Assembly (NCBI GenBank): GCA_032622095.1
Contig: CP136062.1
Coordinates: 165,663,590 to 165,727,589 of the forward strand
Length of the DNA: 64,000 bases
Source of the DNA: Siphonodentalium dalli
Taxonomy: Eukaryota; Mollusca; Scaphopoda; Gadilida; Siphonodentaliidae
Direction of reading: 5' to 3'
Part shown: positions 32,701 through 38,334 of the stretch, one piece after another
How the letters are laid out: every line of letters begins with the position of its first letter
Numbering within the stretch: position 1 is the stretch's first letter
The notes under the pieces: model-generated
Database searches by the model: none
The model's input: the letters and a program-made list of their open reading frames with translations, nothing else
What the model was told of the DNA's origin: nothing
Program-made: the position numbers and the translations under genes

Positions 32701-35088
32701 CCGCGATTGTATTGCTCTGACCATGTCACAATATTCGCTCTCGTACTCTAACTGGTATAACTGCATAATTCATATGACTAGATGAGACAAACTATAAGAG
32801 CAAAATGTGACCGGGTCGTTGAGAAACAGTTTAGGGGTTTGGTTGTGTTTTTATAAGTTTTGACCACTTACGATATGCGTAGTCACTATTAGAACGAATG
32901 AGTGATGTCTGTGTCGTTTTTAAAATAGAATGCTGGCGTCTATGTTTTGAGAAGTCCGAACAATCCGACATCGAATACGACAGTTTGCCTTTTAAAATCG
33001 TCATTGTTTTGGCTCAGTATATATGTTACTTTATATATCCATATCTGCGAAATTTATTCTAAGTTTCCCTTTGAATTTGTGTATCTGGTTGGAGAATTTT
33101 GTAAATTGAAAAATATCGAGTGCCCTTTAAATATTTTTAGGCTGAAACATTGTCACATCATCCCATTATTTCCATGATAATTGAAAAGAAACAAGTTTGT
33201 TTTCTTATATGGAAAAAATGGTCTAACTCAGAAAGCTCAACTCTGATTTTAAGAGACTATTCTTGACGATATTCTACGATATTATGGCCTAAATAATGTT
33301 TTTAAAAAACCCAGCTTTCCCCGACTTATTTCCTTTTCCCCTTTCACGTCTAATGTTCTTGGACTATAAATGGACATCACTAAGCTTGACTGTCGACACA
33401 CATTTGGTCAATGTCACCGTTACCAGAAACTCACATGCGGACAACGCCCCAACATTCACTGAGATCTTATCAAAACAGAATACTTCCGAATATTCTAGTC
33501 CAGGAGATATTGGTCAACCTCTGCACCCCCCCCCCCAGGACTCAACTTCACCCCACTAATTTTCTTTCTTAATGTCTCCTCTAATTTTTTCGGTTGTTAG
33601 CAAGAACAAAAAGTGGCCACAGAGACTCCAGACAAGATGGCGTCCATCGTGGCGGCCAATTTTTTTTATATGCACCAGGTCTCTTTGATCGCCGTTATAG
33701 TAAAGATGATATCACATGCGGTCTTGTTTTCCGCTCGATTCGTTATGCTAATATACAACCCTTACAAATTAGCCAAAAATTCGACACCAGAAACCAATAT
33801 GGCGGCCAAGATGGCCGCCGAAATGTGAAAATATGCTATTTTTCTGACGTTTCACCACCTTTCGTTTGTCTCTGTGGGAAAATATTGGCATCTTGGCGTG
33901 ATTTTATAAATTTATTGTATCGAACAGTCATTTGCGAACACATTGGGACCATAATATACACTCATTGTGGGATATTTTTGTCCGATATCACGTTTTCACA
34001 AATGCCGGTATAATAGGTCAAAGCCGAATCTAAGTTAATAACGCGATGTAATGTTTCGAATCAATGAATGTTATTGCTATCATAACAACACCATGCATAT
34101 ATATGTGCAAGAGATACTCGATCTAGGATTTCTCTTACACCTGAGTTGAGGAATGTTCACCCAAATCCAAGTTGGCGGCCAAAATGGCCACTAGAAATAG
34201 AAAAATCGCCGATACTTTGTCGGTGTGAGCGACCTAGATTTATCAGACAAAGAAAAGGAAGCTGGTCCAGATAATTATGGACGTGACGTGGCAAATCAGA
34301 ATCTGTTATCAGGTAATTGTTCTGATATGACTATTCGGCGCACCTACGTTTACGGCCATTATCGGCGCTAAGTGCCACATCGCGATATTAATTGTGGGTT
34401 TTCATCTTTCCAGAAGGATACGAGCTATGTTATGCGTTGTTTTGATACGTTTAAGTTGAACTAGTAGATAGTGTATGTACAGTTTCGTCCATACATACCG
34501 ATATTATGACAAAAAGTTGAAATTTAGCCGCCAATTTAGCCGCGATCTTGACTATGAGTATCAATTGCCAAACCCTAATGAATACTTCATATAAATATTC
34601 CATATCAACATGTAATGGTGGGTAGAAATCGCGAAACAATAACCCCCATCGTAAGGAAGTAAAGGAATGTAGGCGTGTTTTCAAATTTCGGTCGCCATTT
34701 TGGCCGCCATCTTCTATTTGGGGGTGCAGAGGTCGACCAATATTTCCTGGACTAATAGCAGTGTTCAATCAGGGCAAATGTGAACGCTATGGCCATATCT
34801 TTCGCGATATGACCGCGGAGTCATGATAATATGTCCAAAGCGCGCAAAGTGTGCAATATTTCTTGTCAATGATTTATAATTTCAATTTGTATATTCCAGT
34901 TCGCTACCATGGCAGCGGAAGCCCTTGCTGACGTGAATAGTGTTCAAACTCTGGATTCTGAGATGATTCTGAACGCTGCTGTACCAGCGGATAGTGGAGC
35001 TGTACCAGCGGATAGTGGAGCTGTTCCGGGATGTTCTCTCCTTGTCATATCTATCCTGGCGTTGGTTGGATATACTCATATTATATAG
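10578..35088 (+). CDS. RGM: Repulsive guidance molecule / hemojuvelin family protein (8 exons, 5' incomplete)
   Basis: RGM proteins are GPI-anchored BMP co-receptors and neogenin ligands. Joining the eight exons gives 406 residues with matching phase at every junction, close to the 420-450 residues of vertebrate relatives once a signal peptide is added. Numbering from the first recognised residue, a Cys-rich N-terminal part occupies 1-129. The vWF-D-like core follows, with self-cleavage motif GDPH at 143-146. The C-terminal part has GCPPS at 290-294, a basic KRRKR site at 307-311 and a hydrophobic tail at 389-406. N-glycosylation sequons are NVT in exon 2 and NSS in exon 4. The N-terminal part is too diverged to match the vertebrate RGM N domain by eye. 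The introns span 0.36-7.4 kb and carry nearly all the repeats of this half of the window. The signal-peptide exon and poly(A) signal were not identified. Confidence 0.85.
10724..10884 (+). other. Intron 1, 5' part
   Basis: Intron 1 runs from 10724 to 13956 (3.2 kb). This part holds no feature before the microsatellite. Confidence 0.5.
10885..11783. repeat. Long (TCA)n / (ATC)n microsatellite
   Basis: About 900 bp of imperfect tcatca triplets with interspersed att, acc and gtc variants, inside intron 1. It creates long His/Ile/Met/Asp-only open frames on both strands, which are not genes. Confidence 0.97.
12004..12298. mobile_element. MITE with TTAA target sites (piggyBac-like)
   Basis: Terminal inverted repeats begin AGGTACTCAATCCGAT, and intact TTAA lies immediately outside each end (12000-12003 and 12299-12302). 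A long, near-perfect hairpin occupies its left half (about 12048-12115, arms of gatggataactctaaaatc). A sister copy is at 46478-46873. TTAA duplication is the hallmark of piggyBac-type transposition; assignment to that superfamily is inference. Confidence 0.85.
12419..12512 (+). repeat. Short tandem repeat, ~24-bp unit
   Basis: About four alternating units of ctccctgggagaaaagtta and attcccaggagaaaagtt type, each containing an internal cccwggga palindrome. Confidence 0.8.
13811..13976 (+). repeat. 32-bp tandem array copying the exon 2 splice acceptor
   Basis: Five copies of a unit containing ttgtatttttcag followed by taataaaggacaatg. The CAGs end at 13827, 13859, 13892, 13924 and 13956. The last is the inferred acceptor of exon 2, so each upstream unit repeats polypyrimidine tract, CAG and the first bases of the exon. 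Units differ by one or two substitutions. Confidence 0.85.
13957..14086 (+). CDS. RGM: RGM-like gene, exon 2 of model
   Basis: The acceptor tatatttcag ends at 13956. The donor is a GC type, tgcag followed by GCAAGA at 14087, which fits the AG|GCAAG consensus of minor GC-AG introns. The exon enters in phase 1 and leaves in phase 2, exactly what the flanking exons need. It encodes 42 full residues with cysteines at VAC, AAC and IMC and one NVT glycosylation sequon. This continues the Cys-rich N-terminal domain. No GT donor gives a consistent phase. Membership is inferred from phase, Cys pattern and position. Confidence 0.65.
14225..14715 (+). repeat. 92-bp tandem array
   Basis: About five units with starts spaced 92 bp (for example tttgtttaaatt at 14256, 14348 and 14440), each containing catttcctwatggaact, atgtacatgtac and tacatgagtaatt. 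It lies in intron 2. Confidence 0.92.
15281..16985 (+). repeat. 32-bp minisatellite array, ~54 units
   Basis: The unit is aattatatagtaccgtatac then tagcggggaatc (32 bp). A 33-bp variant (ataactagc) is scattered in the first two thirds. A 27-bp variant lacking accgt (tagtatattagc) appears only after about 16425 and then alternates with full-length units, many of them with tagcaggg. It lies in intron 2. This is satellite sequence, not CRISPR: there are no unique spacers. Confidence 0.97.
16990..17380 (+). repeat. Second copy of the gttggaaattttcc dispersed repeat
   Basis: Shares tttgcatattttcc, ttggtcaaaagt, catcagttggaaattttcc, ggtccttcccagtggcc and the cacccgcc...ctagc...gactgcat end with 3900-4800. 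The satellite array abuts its 5' side directly. Confidence 0.7.
17381..18284 (+). other. Intron 2, no gene recognised
   Basis: AT-rich. A cacttgattttagagtta fragment at about 17888 matches the inner hairpin arm of the TTAA MITE family. Nothing else is supported. Confidence 0.45.
18285..19275 (-). pseudogene. Decayed CR1-like LINE 3' part, split by a MITE
   Basis: Minus-strand translation of 19150-19270 reads a thumb-region motif (DYGDADWGSAPDYLL, then AARIVTG). Translation of 18440-18290 reads the conserved C-terminal pattern (SPIVLEWNGVP...DFKVSL...PPYFHTGR). Both correspond to regions of the intact element's ORF2 (the WDNCPDYL/ARIVTG and STITEWNKLP/PPAYFYHS parts). The element at 18680-19115 sits between them. 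No catalytic domain was recognised, so this is an old 5'-truncated relic. Confidence 0.75.
18680..19115. mobile_element. MITE with ~80-bp terminal inverted repeats
   Basis: The left end runs gggtataaaataataaatat, then gaagacccctgtccgga, cttctatcaattaatat and tttcgaatatttt. The right end is its near reverse complement, down to aataccc at 19113. A solo end lies at about 7480-7560. The target-site duplication is not clear. It is nested in the LINE relic. Confidence 0.8.
19276..19959 (+). other. Intron 2, no gene recognised
   Basis: AT-rich intronic sequence between the LINE relic and the 59-bp array. Nothing was recognised. Confidence 0.45.
19960..21345 (+). repeat. 59-bp minisatellite array, ~23 units
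   Basis: The unit contains gtatacacacatgtattatg, tggaggatcacacggctcat and gtccggttggtaatgccag. Variants are grouped: cgtttagcaatg units at both ends, ggttggcaatg then ggttggtaatg units in the middle, and gatcaaac units at the 3' end. The array finishes about 105 bp upstream of exon 3. Each unit carries a donor-like CCAG|GTATAC. Open frames across it are periodicity artefacts. Confidence 0.96.
21451..21562 (+). CDS. RGM: RGM-like gene, exon 3 of model
   Basis: The acceptor gtgtcatttcag ends at 21450 and the donor GTAAGC starts at 21563. The exon enters in phase 2 and leaves in phase 0, matching exon 4, which opens on a full codon. It encodes 37 residues with three cysteines (SNC, ASC, KHC) that lead into the Cys-bearing stretch just before GDPH in exon 4. 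The alternative frames of this exon contain stops. It forms the end of the N-terminal domain. Confidence 0.75.
21551..22425 (+). repeat. Tandem and decayed copies of the exon 3 donor boundary
   Basis: The exon 3 end cactgccaagcg|gtaagc is repeated at 21618, 21686 and 21762, with units of 67, 68 and 76 bp sharing cgtatcccacact. Decayed copies follow at about 22269, 22345 and 22393. The first three downstream copies keep caagcgGTA; later ones have lost the donor. An inverted-repeat insertion at 21803-22247 splits the array. Confidence 0.85.
21803..22247. mobile_element. Probable TIR element inserted in the donor array
   Basis: Ends read TATAGGTTACAAACAAC and, in reverse complement, TATAGGTTGCAATCAAC. 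The sequence on either side belongs to the array. The element is about 445 bp with no coding sequence. The target-site duplication is uncertain. Confidence 0.6.
22426..23543 (+). other. Intron 3, no gene recognised
   Basis: Intronic sequence with short open frames but no recognised domain or element. Confidence 0.45.
23544..23931. mobile_element. MITE with TA target sites (Tc1/mariner-like)
   Basis: Terminal inverted repeats begin TGTGACCCGCCATATC at the left and TGTGATCCGCCATAGC in reverse complement at the right. They continue through aaatccagtcgtaagtcggg for about 50 bp. TA flanks both ends (23542-23543 and 23932-23933). The superfamily is inferred from the TA duplication. Confidence 0.85.
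23597..23664. repeat. Foldback nested in the MITE
   Basis: Arms are gccaatgcattctctta tatatgcgag and its complement ctcgcatatataagagaat ccattggc, around a short loop containing tcgaccataggtcg. The word cgcatatataagagaa recurs in the foldback at 38238-38334. Confidence 0.8.
24332..24365 (+). repeat. Decayed duplicate of the exon 4 start
   Basis: aattataacactgtggagcg followed by acttacagttggcg matches the first 34 bases of exon 4 (24941-24974) at about 27 of 34 positions, including the TTTCA before the junction. It abuts the inverted-repeat element at 24367. Confidence 0.6.
24367..24922. mobile_element. TIR element just upstream of exon 4
   Basis: The left end runs acatttacatgtagatcatg, ccatgaatctctactttgg, ctaacgcccg and ttacaaaacctgg. 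The right end is its near reverse complement, ending gatctaatttacatttt. Arms are about 80 bp. Its right edge lies only 18 bp before the exon 4 acceptor, so the element contributes to the branch-point/polypyrimidine region. Confidence 0.8.
24941..25138 (+). CDS. RGM: RGM-like gene, exon 4: GDPH / vWF-D-like core
   Basis: The acceptor ttcatttcag ends at 24940 and the donor GTGAGT starts at 25139. The exon is 66 codons, phase 0 to 0. It encodes CTVGVYGDPHLRL followed by LQTC and an IYLKN...VLELKGNNVAIT stretch, matching the RGM core where vertebrate proteins have C-x-x-F/Y-GDPH...QTC. In the family the Asp-Pro bond of GDPH is cut autocatalytically, giving a disulfide-linked two-chain protein; these residues are intact here. 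An extra Cys after HLRL is unusual. It carries one NSS sequon. Confidence 0.9.
25317..25393. repeat. Hairpin
   Basis: gttgggatataagtttttat and gaaacgag are mirrored by ctcgttt-type and ataaaatcttctatcccaac arms around a short AT loop. Confidence 0.75.
25844..25892. repeat. Perfect 17-bp-arm hairpin
   Basis: attgtggttttaaccac is mirrored by gtggttaaaaccacaat, with a 15-nt loop. Confidence 0.9.
27471..27585 (+). CDS. RGM: RGM-like gene, exon 5
   Basis: The acceptor catcgcatgcag ends at 27470 and the donor GTAAGT starts at 27586. The exon enters in phase 0 and leaves in phase 1. It encodes VRMTFFSWDGKG, then LPTTFQSGTANIG, which aligns with the family's LTIIFK...LPAAFVDGS.NGG stretch. The Cys that vertebrate proteins carry after IIFK is absent here. 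Confidence 0.85.
27853..28022 (+). other. Possible alternative terminal exon, unconfirmed
   Basis: Acceptor-like cgaattttcag ends at 27852. Joined to exon 5 (phase 1) it gives an open frame of about 56 codons, beginning VGNSDRPF and ending in TAA at 28020. The stretch is GC-richer than its surroundings. It has no recognised domain, and the opposite strand is also open, so it could equally be a fragment of an unidentified repeat or pseudogene. Confidence 0.25.
28062..28372. repeat. 13-bp minisatellite (ttgatggagggyg)
   Basis: About 24 units of gttgatggagggt with tgt/cgt and gag variants. The minus-strand frame rich in Ser, Pro and His is an artefact of the period. Confidence 0.95.
28764..28845. 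repeat. Hairpin
   Basis: Arms are cgaaatgtattaacc with actaaattc, and gaatttagt with ggttaatatatttcg, around a ctcgctaaagctatgctcgag loop region. Confidence 0.75.
29488..29685 (+). CDS. RGM: RGM-like gene, exon 6: second half of the core, GCPPS motif
   Basis: The acceptor catgtatag ends at 29487 and the donor GTCAGT starts at 29686. The exon enters and leaves in phase 1. It encodes VKIKYAATGMVMFLRISGSN, then YFFTLRMAESD and GCPPSELVSR. This matches the family's VEI.A.YIGTT...VRQ.G..L.F.IRM.ED...GCP segment in order and spacing. The Cys two to three residues before GCP in vertebrates (LCxxGC) is replaced here (LLAAGC), which with the missing Cys in exon 5 suggests joint loss of one disulfide. 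Confidence 0.92.
30050..30183 (+). CDS. RGM: RGM-like gene, exon 7: furin-type site and C-terminal helix region
   Basis: The acceptor aaattatag ends at 30049, giving a 364-bp intron 6, and the donor GTGAGT starts at 30184. The exon enters in phase 1 and leaves in phase 0. It encodes GVGKRRKRAAS, then AITACSSIPDSAFQETC and TTVTGDIE. Hemojuvelin has a furin site (RNRR) at the same place, just after GCPPS and before a Cys-containing segment that ends in a SGD motif. The basic run KRRKR fits proprotein convertase cleavage, which would release a soluble form. The last ~36 bases are the seed of the downstream array. Confidence 0.9.
30184..31432 (+). repeat. 57-bp tandem array copying the exon 7 donor boundary, ~22 units
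   Basis: Starting at the donor itself, units of 57 bp (30184, 30241, 30298; some 55) repeat GTGAGT or GTGGGTaatgctcaaacc, then agcatgaaatagtacacc, then accgtgactggtgacacacag. The latter part copies the exon end accgtgactggtgacatagag. The array therefore carries some 22 strong or moderate 5' splice-site lookalikes. The minus-strand 405-codon open frame is a consequence of the 57 = 3 x 19 period. Confidence 0.95.
31433..32185 (+). other. Intron 7, no gene recognised
   Basis: Intronic. A 62-codon open frame at 31647 has no recognised content. Confidence 0.45.
32186..32630 (+). mobile_element. Non-autonomous Helitron
   Basis: The 5' end is TCTAATATATATTTTGGG, preceded by A. The 3' end is the hairpin cccggacgaagtcggg (32603-32618) followed by tcaccctg and CTAG, then T. 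These are the defining marks of Helitrons: TC start, terminal hairpin, CTRR end, insertion between A and T. It is about 445 bp and internally duplicated (ggacggattt at 32251 and 32381). It has no coding sequence. Confidence 0.88.
32631..33477 (+). other. Intron 7, no gene recognised
   Basis: AT-rich intronic sequence without a recognised element. Confidence 0.45.
33478..33830 (+). repeat. Dispersed repeat with gatggcgg words, + copy
   Basis: Contains agtccaggagatattggtc, aacctctgcaccccc, agacaagatggcg and atggcggccaagatggccgcc. The reverse-complement counterpart lies at about 34680-34775, and related sequence is at about 63750. Confidence 0.65.
34680..34775 (-). repeat. Dispersed repeat with gatggcgg words, - copy
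   Basis: The reverse complement reads agtccaggaaatattggtc, gacctctgcaccccc and agatggcggccaaaatggc, matching 33490-33830. Confidence 0.65.
34900..35088 (+). CDS. RGM: RGM-like gene, last exon: C-terminal helix and GPI-type tail
   Basis: The acceptor tgtatattccag ends at 34899; the exon starts in phase 0 and stops at TAG 35086-35088. It encodes FATMAAEALADVNSV directly after TGDIE, matching the family's SGD.NFT..A..ALED segment. A twofold repeat of VPADSGA follows (a 21-bp DNA duplication), then the hydrophobic CSLLVISILALVGY tail ending the protein. A small-residue stretch before a terminal hydrophobic run is the pattern of a GPI-attachment signal, as in other RGMs; the exact anchor residue is not determined. 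Confidence 0.88.
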   Translation, partial: FATMAAEALADVNSVQTLDSEMILNAAVPADSGAVPADSGAVPGCSLLVISILALVGYTHII

Positions 35089-35116
35089 AGGATAATCACT
35101 TCTTTGTACTGTTGAA

Positions 35117-35219
35117 GTGAAATAATTCATGAGAGGCAGGGACGTTGTACAAACTCGAGAGCTAATTGCGTTTGAGTGTTTTACAATATAGTTCCTGCCT
35201 CGACTGAATTATTTCACGT
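35117..35219. repeat. Palindrome 1 of a cluster
   Basis: Arms are agtgaaataattca/gaggcaggga and tcctgcctc/tgaattatttcac, with a ~45-nt loop. It starts about 30 bp after the RGM stop codon, so it probably lies in the 3' UTR. Confidence 0.8.
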
Positions 35220-35610
35220 CACCAGTTTAATCAAGTTATTATTATGTTTATTATATTCCACTATATTTACATACTAAGTGTGATCATCACTAAATCCAGC
35301 ATTCCGATTGGTCGGCGCCCACGTGGCTAGTTGCAATTATTTCTCGGTGAATGCGCAACAGCTAATAACTGCAGCCTCATAACAACATCGACACGTCATT
35401 GGGTTTGGAAAGACCAACGCGTAATGTTTTGGGCGCATTTGGACTCGCGCAGGATTGACTTAATACATCATCGGGTTTTAATATAAAGAGAAATTGTTCC
35501 TGTTAACTTTTTCCAAGGGTGCTATGGGGTATTTTGGCCTGGTTTTGTCACGATACACTTTTTTATTTAAATACATTTACAAAAGTGGCTTTTTCGCTAA
35601 ATGTATATAC
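35220..35610. other. No gene recognised
   Basis: AT-rich spacer between palindromes. No AATAAA was seen near the RGM stop. Confidence 0.4.
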
Positions 35611-35776
35611 ATATAAGGATTAACTGTCATGTGGACTGAATTTATGGAGATGTAACCGTGAGGTAAGTGGTCATAACTTGCAGGTTAAAACCCTTCGGGT
35701 TTTACACAAGTTATGACCACTTACCTCACGGTTACATCTCCATAAAAAACAGTCCACATGACAGTTAATCCTTATA
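35611..35776. repeat. Palindrome 2, ~80-nt arms
   Basis: Arms run ataaggattaactgtcatg, tggagatgtaaccgtgagg, aagtggtcataactt and their complements around a cccttcggg centre (about 35690-35697). Few mismatches are seen. Confidence 0.92.
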
Positions 35777-36062
35777 TAAACATCGTGTTTACCAGAAATC
35801 CGAATAATACCGCCATTATACTCGTTATAAATTTTGATAGCGCGCATGAATACATAACGCGCTATTTAAAGTGACATAATTCACTAGTGAATTTATCGTG
35901 TATAATCACTCGAGAAATCAAGGTAAATCACACATATATCGGAATATAATAAAACATCATTCGGAATGTCATCACACCAGTCGATAATGCAGCTATCCCG
36001 GAAAACACTCATTCTATTCTGTTAACCACTCTCAAGTACCTGGCAATCACATTAGACATATA

Positions 36063-36216
36063 TAATATGTAGCTAGTGTCGTTGCTTAAATTGTTTATGT
36101 CCGTGAGGGGGATTTGAACATCTATTGGGCGAGGCTCTGCCGAGTCCAATAGATATACCAAATCCCCTGAGCGGACATAAACAGTTTAAGCGACGACATT
36201 AGCTACATATTTTATT
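36063..36216. repeat. Palindrome 3, ~65-nt arms
   Basis: Arms run atgtagctagtgtcgt, ttaaattgtttatgtccg and atctattgg with complements, around a gaggctctgccgag centre. Confidence 0.88.
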
Positions 36217-36680
36217 TATCCATCGCACAAAACTTGCCTTGTGAGGTTAATCTGTCAATTTCCTCAGTTTTACATTCATTACCTCGATGACGCCATTACA
36301 TTTATTAGGTCAAGCAAACCAATTAGCATTCATGACGTGGGAAAACCGAAGTCCAGCTTAGAGCGAAATAGTTCGTTGGCATTTTTACATTTATTATAAG
36401 CAGACCTTGTTCTGATGATTTATAGTTGTTTTAGAGCTAAAACATATATCATTTTAAGAATTATTTTAGTGAATTATACACGATAAAAACGTTCTGAAAT
36501 CACAATGACGTCATTAAGGCCGGTTGACGTCCTTAGTTACCTGCGCAATTTGCATATAAAATTACGTCATAAAAGTAGTACTAACCTAATAAAGCTACGT
36601 TGACCTAATAAAGCTACATTGACGTAATAAACGTAACGTTTATTAGGCAGGCTTTATGTAGGCAATAGTGACAGTGAGCG
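36217..36680. other. No gene; short taataaagctac tandem words
   Basis: AT-rich. Near 36580-36660 the words cctaataaagctac, gttgac and aacgtttattagg repeat and invert. Confidence 0.45.
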
Positions 36681-36864
36681 GTGGATAAATAGACAATAGT
36701 TAACTGTCATCAGCGACGAACGAAGTTTCTCCTCTCGTGAGATGCGCAGGATTATTTTTCACGAAGCGTTAGCCGAGTGAAAAATAATCCTCGCATCTCA
36801 CGAGAGGAGAAACTTCGTTCGTCGCTGATGACAGTTAACTATTGTGTTTATTATATTTTCCACA
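36681..36864. repeat. Palindrome 4, ~72-nt near-perfect arms
   Basis: Arms run acaatagttaactgtcatca, gcgacgaacgaagtttctcc and tctcgtgagatgcg with complements, around a gaagcgttagccga centre. Outer ends gtggataaatag and tttattatattttccac extend the symmetry. Confidence 0.93.
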
Positions 36865-37734
36865 ACAGATTGTCACGACACAACTCTAATAAAATGCATT
36901 GAGAAGATGTTCCGATTCTGAATATTGACCTAAATGTTTCCGTTAAATTAAGCGCAATGATAAGATAACAACCCAAATAAGGTAAATCGATTACGTCACT
37001 CATTCATAAATTTTTTACTATAACCATAGTATTTTACCCCGTACAAGGAACGTGACGTCATTTCATTGATTATTTCTCCTATTGCCACCAACTTCAAGGG
37101 GATTTTTTCGAGGAATTTTTCAAACAAATAACAAACTTTATTGATTAAATTAGTAACTTTGGAATGTCATTGTGTGGATAAGCCTTCCTAGTTCTATGGG
37201 ATATCACTTCTCACTTTCATTTGGAATATGCACTCGAATGTCAGTGGAATTTGAAGTGGAACTGCTTGAAGATACTGAAGTGGATCTCAACGCTGTTTTA
37301 ATTTTCTTGGTGCGAATGCACTTGTGGGAACAATTGTTTATCACGATTTCGATCTTTGGATTCCGAAGTGTAGGGTAACCAAAAATGTTTCCCAGTTGGT
37401 GTTGATCCTGCAAATTCACTGAGCTGGAATTTGATGTCGATAACTCATTGGTGGTCTGTGTTTTTGATGTATTTTGTGTTATCTGACTATGCACTGGAAC
37501 TGAGACAATTAATTTGGTGTAAGGGGAGTAACCCAAAACGTGCACTTCGAATTACATAATTCGGAATGTGCGAGGTTGGGATAAATAGTCCGTCGTCGCT
37601 GGGAGTAGGATAAACCTCTGAGAGTAGGATAACATCGTGGCACTTCCGGGAGTGGGGATACGATTATTATTTTGGCAGAAAAAGTTACTGAAAATATAAT
37701 AAAATAATCTATCTGGTTAATTTGTGGCAGTGTC
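36865..37734. other. No gene recognised
   Basis: The open frame on the - strand at 37204-37545 is Ser/Thr-rich without a recognised domain. Confidence 0.4.
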
Positions 37735-38237
37735 AGTTCTTAACAAAGTGACGAGTAGATTGAAATGTTTGTATCAAACAAGAGCATTTCTGAACAGACA
37801 CACTGAGAAATTACTTGTATCAGCTCTCATGTAGTGTAATACGGACTATGCTAGCTTAGCATGGTATTTTGGTCTTGGTGCACCTATAAAAACAAAACTA
37901 CAAGAAGCTCAAAACGAAATATTTAGATTTATTTTAAGTTTGAAAGTTCGTCATAGTAACAGTTAAAGAGTTTAGAGAAGTAATGTGGTTACCTGTAAAA
38001 TATAGATTTGAAAAAATAATTCGGCTACTTCTTTATAAAGTTGTCAGTATTTGTTACAAGACTTTAAATTAGTTCACCAGATTCATACACATGATACAAG
38101 ATTTAGTAGTTGTAATTACTTAGTGCAAGGGGCTAACCCTCAAATTAAGAACATGTACATGCATTCAATGCATGGAATAATCTTGATTAAGGGCACAAAT
38201 GTTTTTGAGGATTATTCCACATTTAACCCTTCCATCT
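37735..38237 (+). pseudogene. Decayed LINE ORF2 C-terminal fragment
   Basis: Forward reading across stops and frameshifts gives KVTSRLKCLYQTRAFLN, KLLVSALM, TDYASLAW, KLQEAQNEIFRFIL, VHQIHTHDTRF and a final IKGTNVFEDYSTF. This is the thumb and C-terminal order of CR1-like reverse transcriptases. The catalytic boxes lie outside this fragment, so it is a 5'-truncated, inactivated relic. Confidence 0.8.
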
Positions 38238-38334
38238 AGGGAGCCTCACATATATAAGAGAAAGTATTGGCGTAACAATATTTACCTTGACCTTGTAAGC
38301 CAGTGAATTGTCTTATATATATGCGAGGCTCCCT
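38238..38334. repeat. Foldback element
   Basis: The left arm agggagcctcacatatataa, then gagaa, is mirrored by the right arm ttc-type cttatatatatgcgaggctccct. It is related to the foldback at 23597-23664. Confidence 0.85.
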
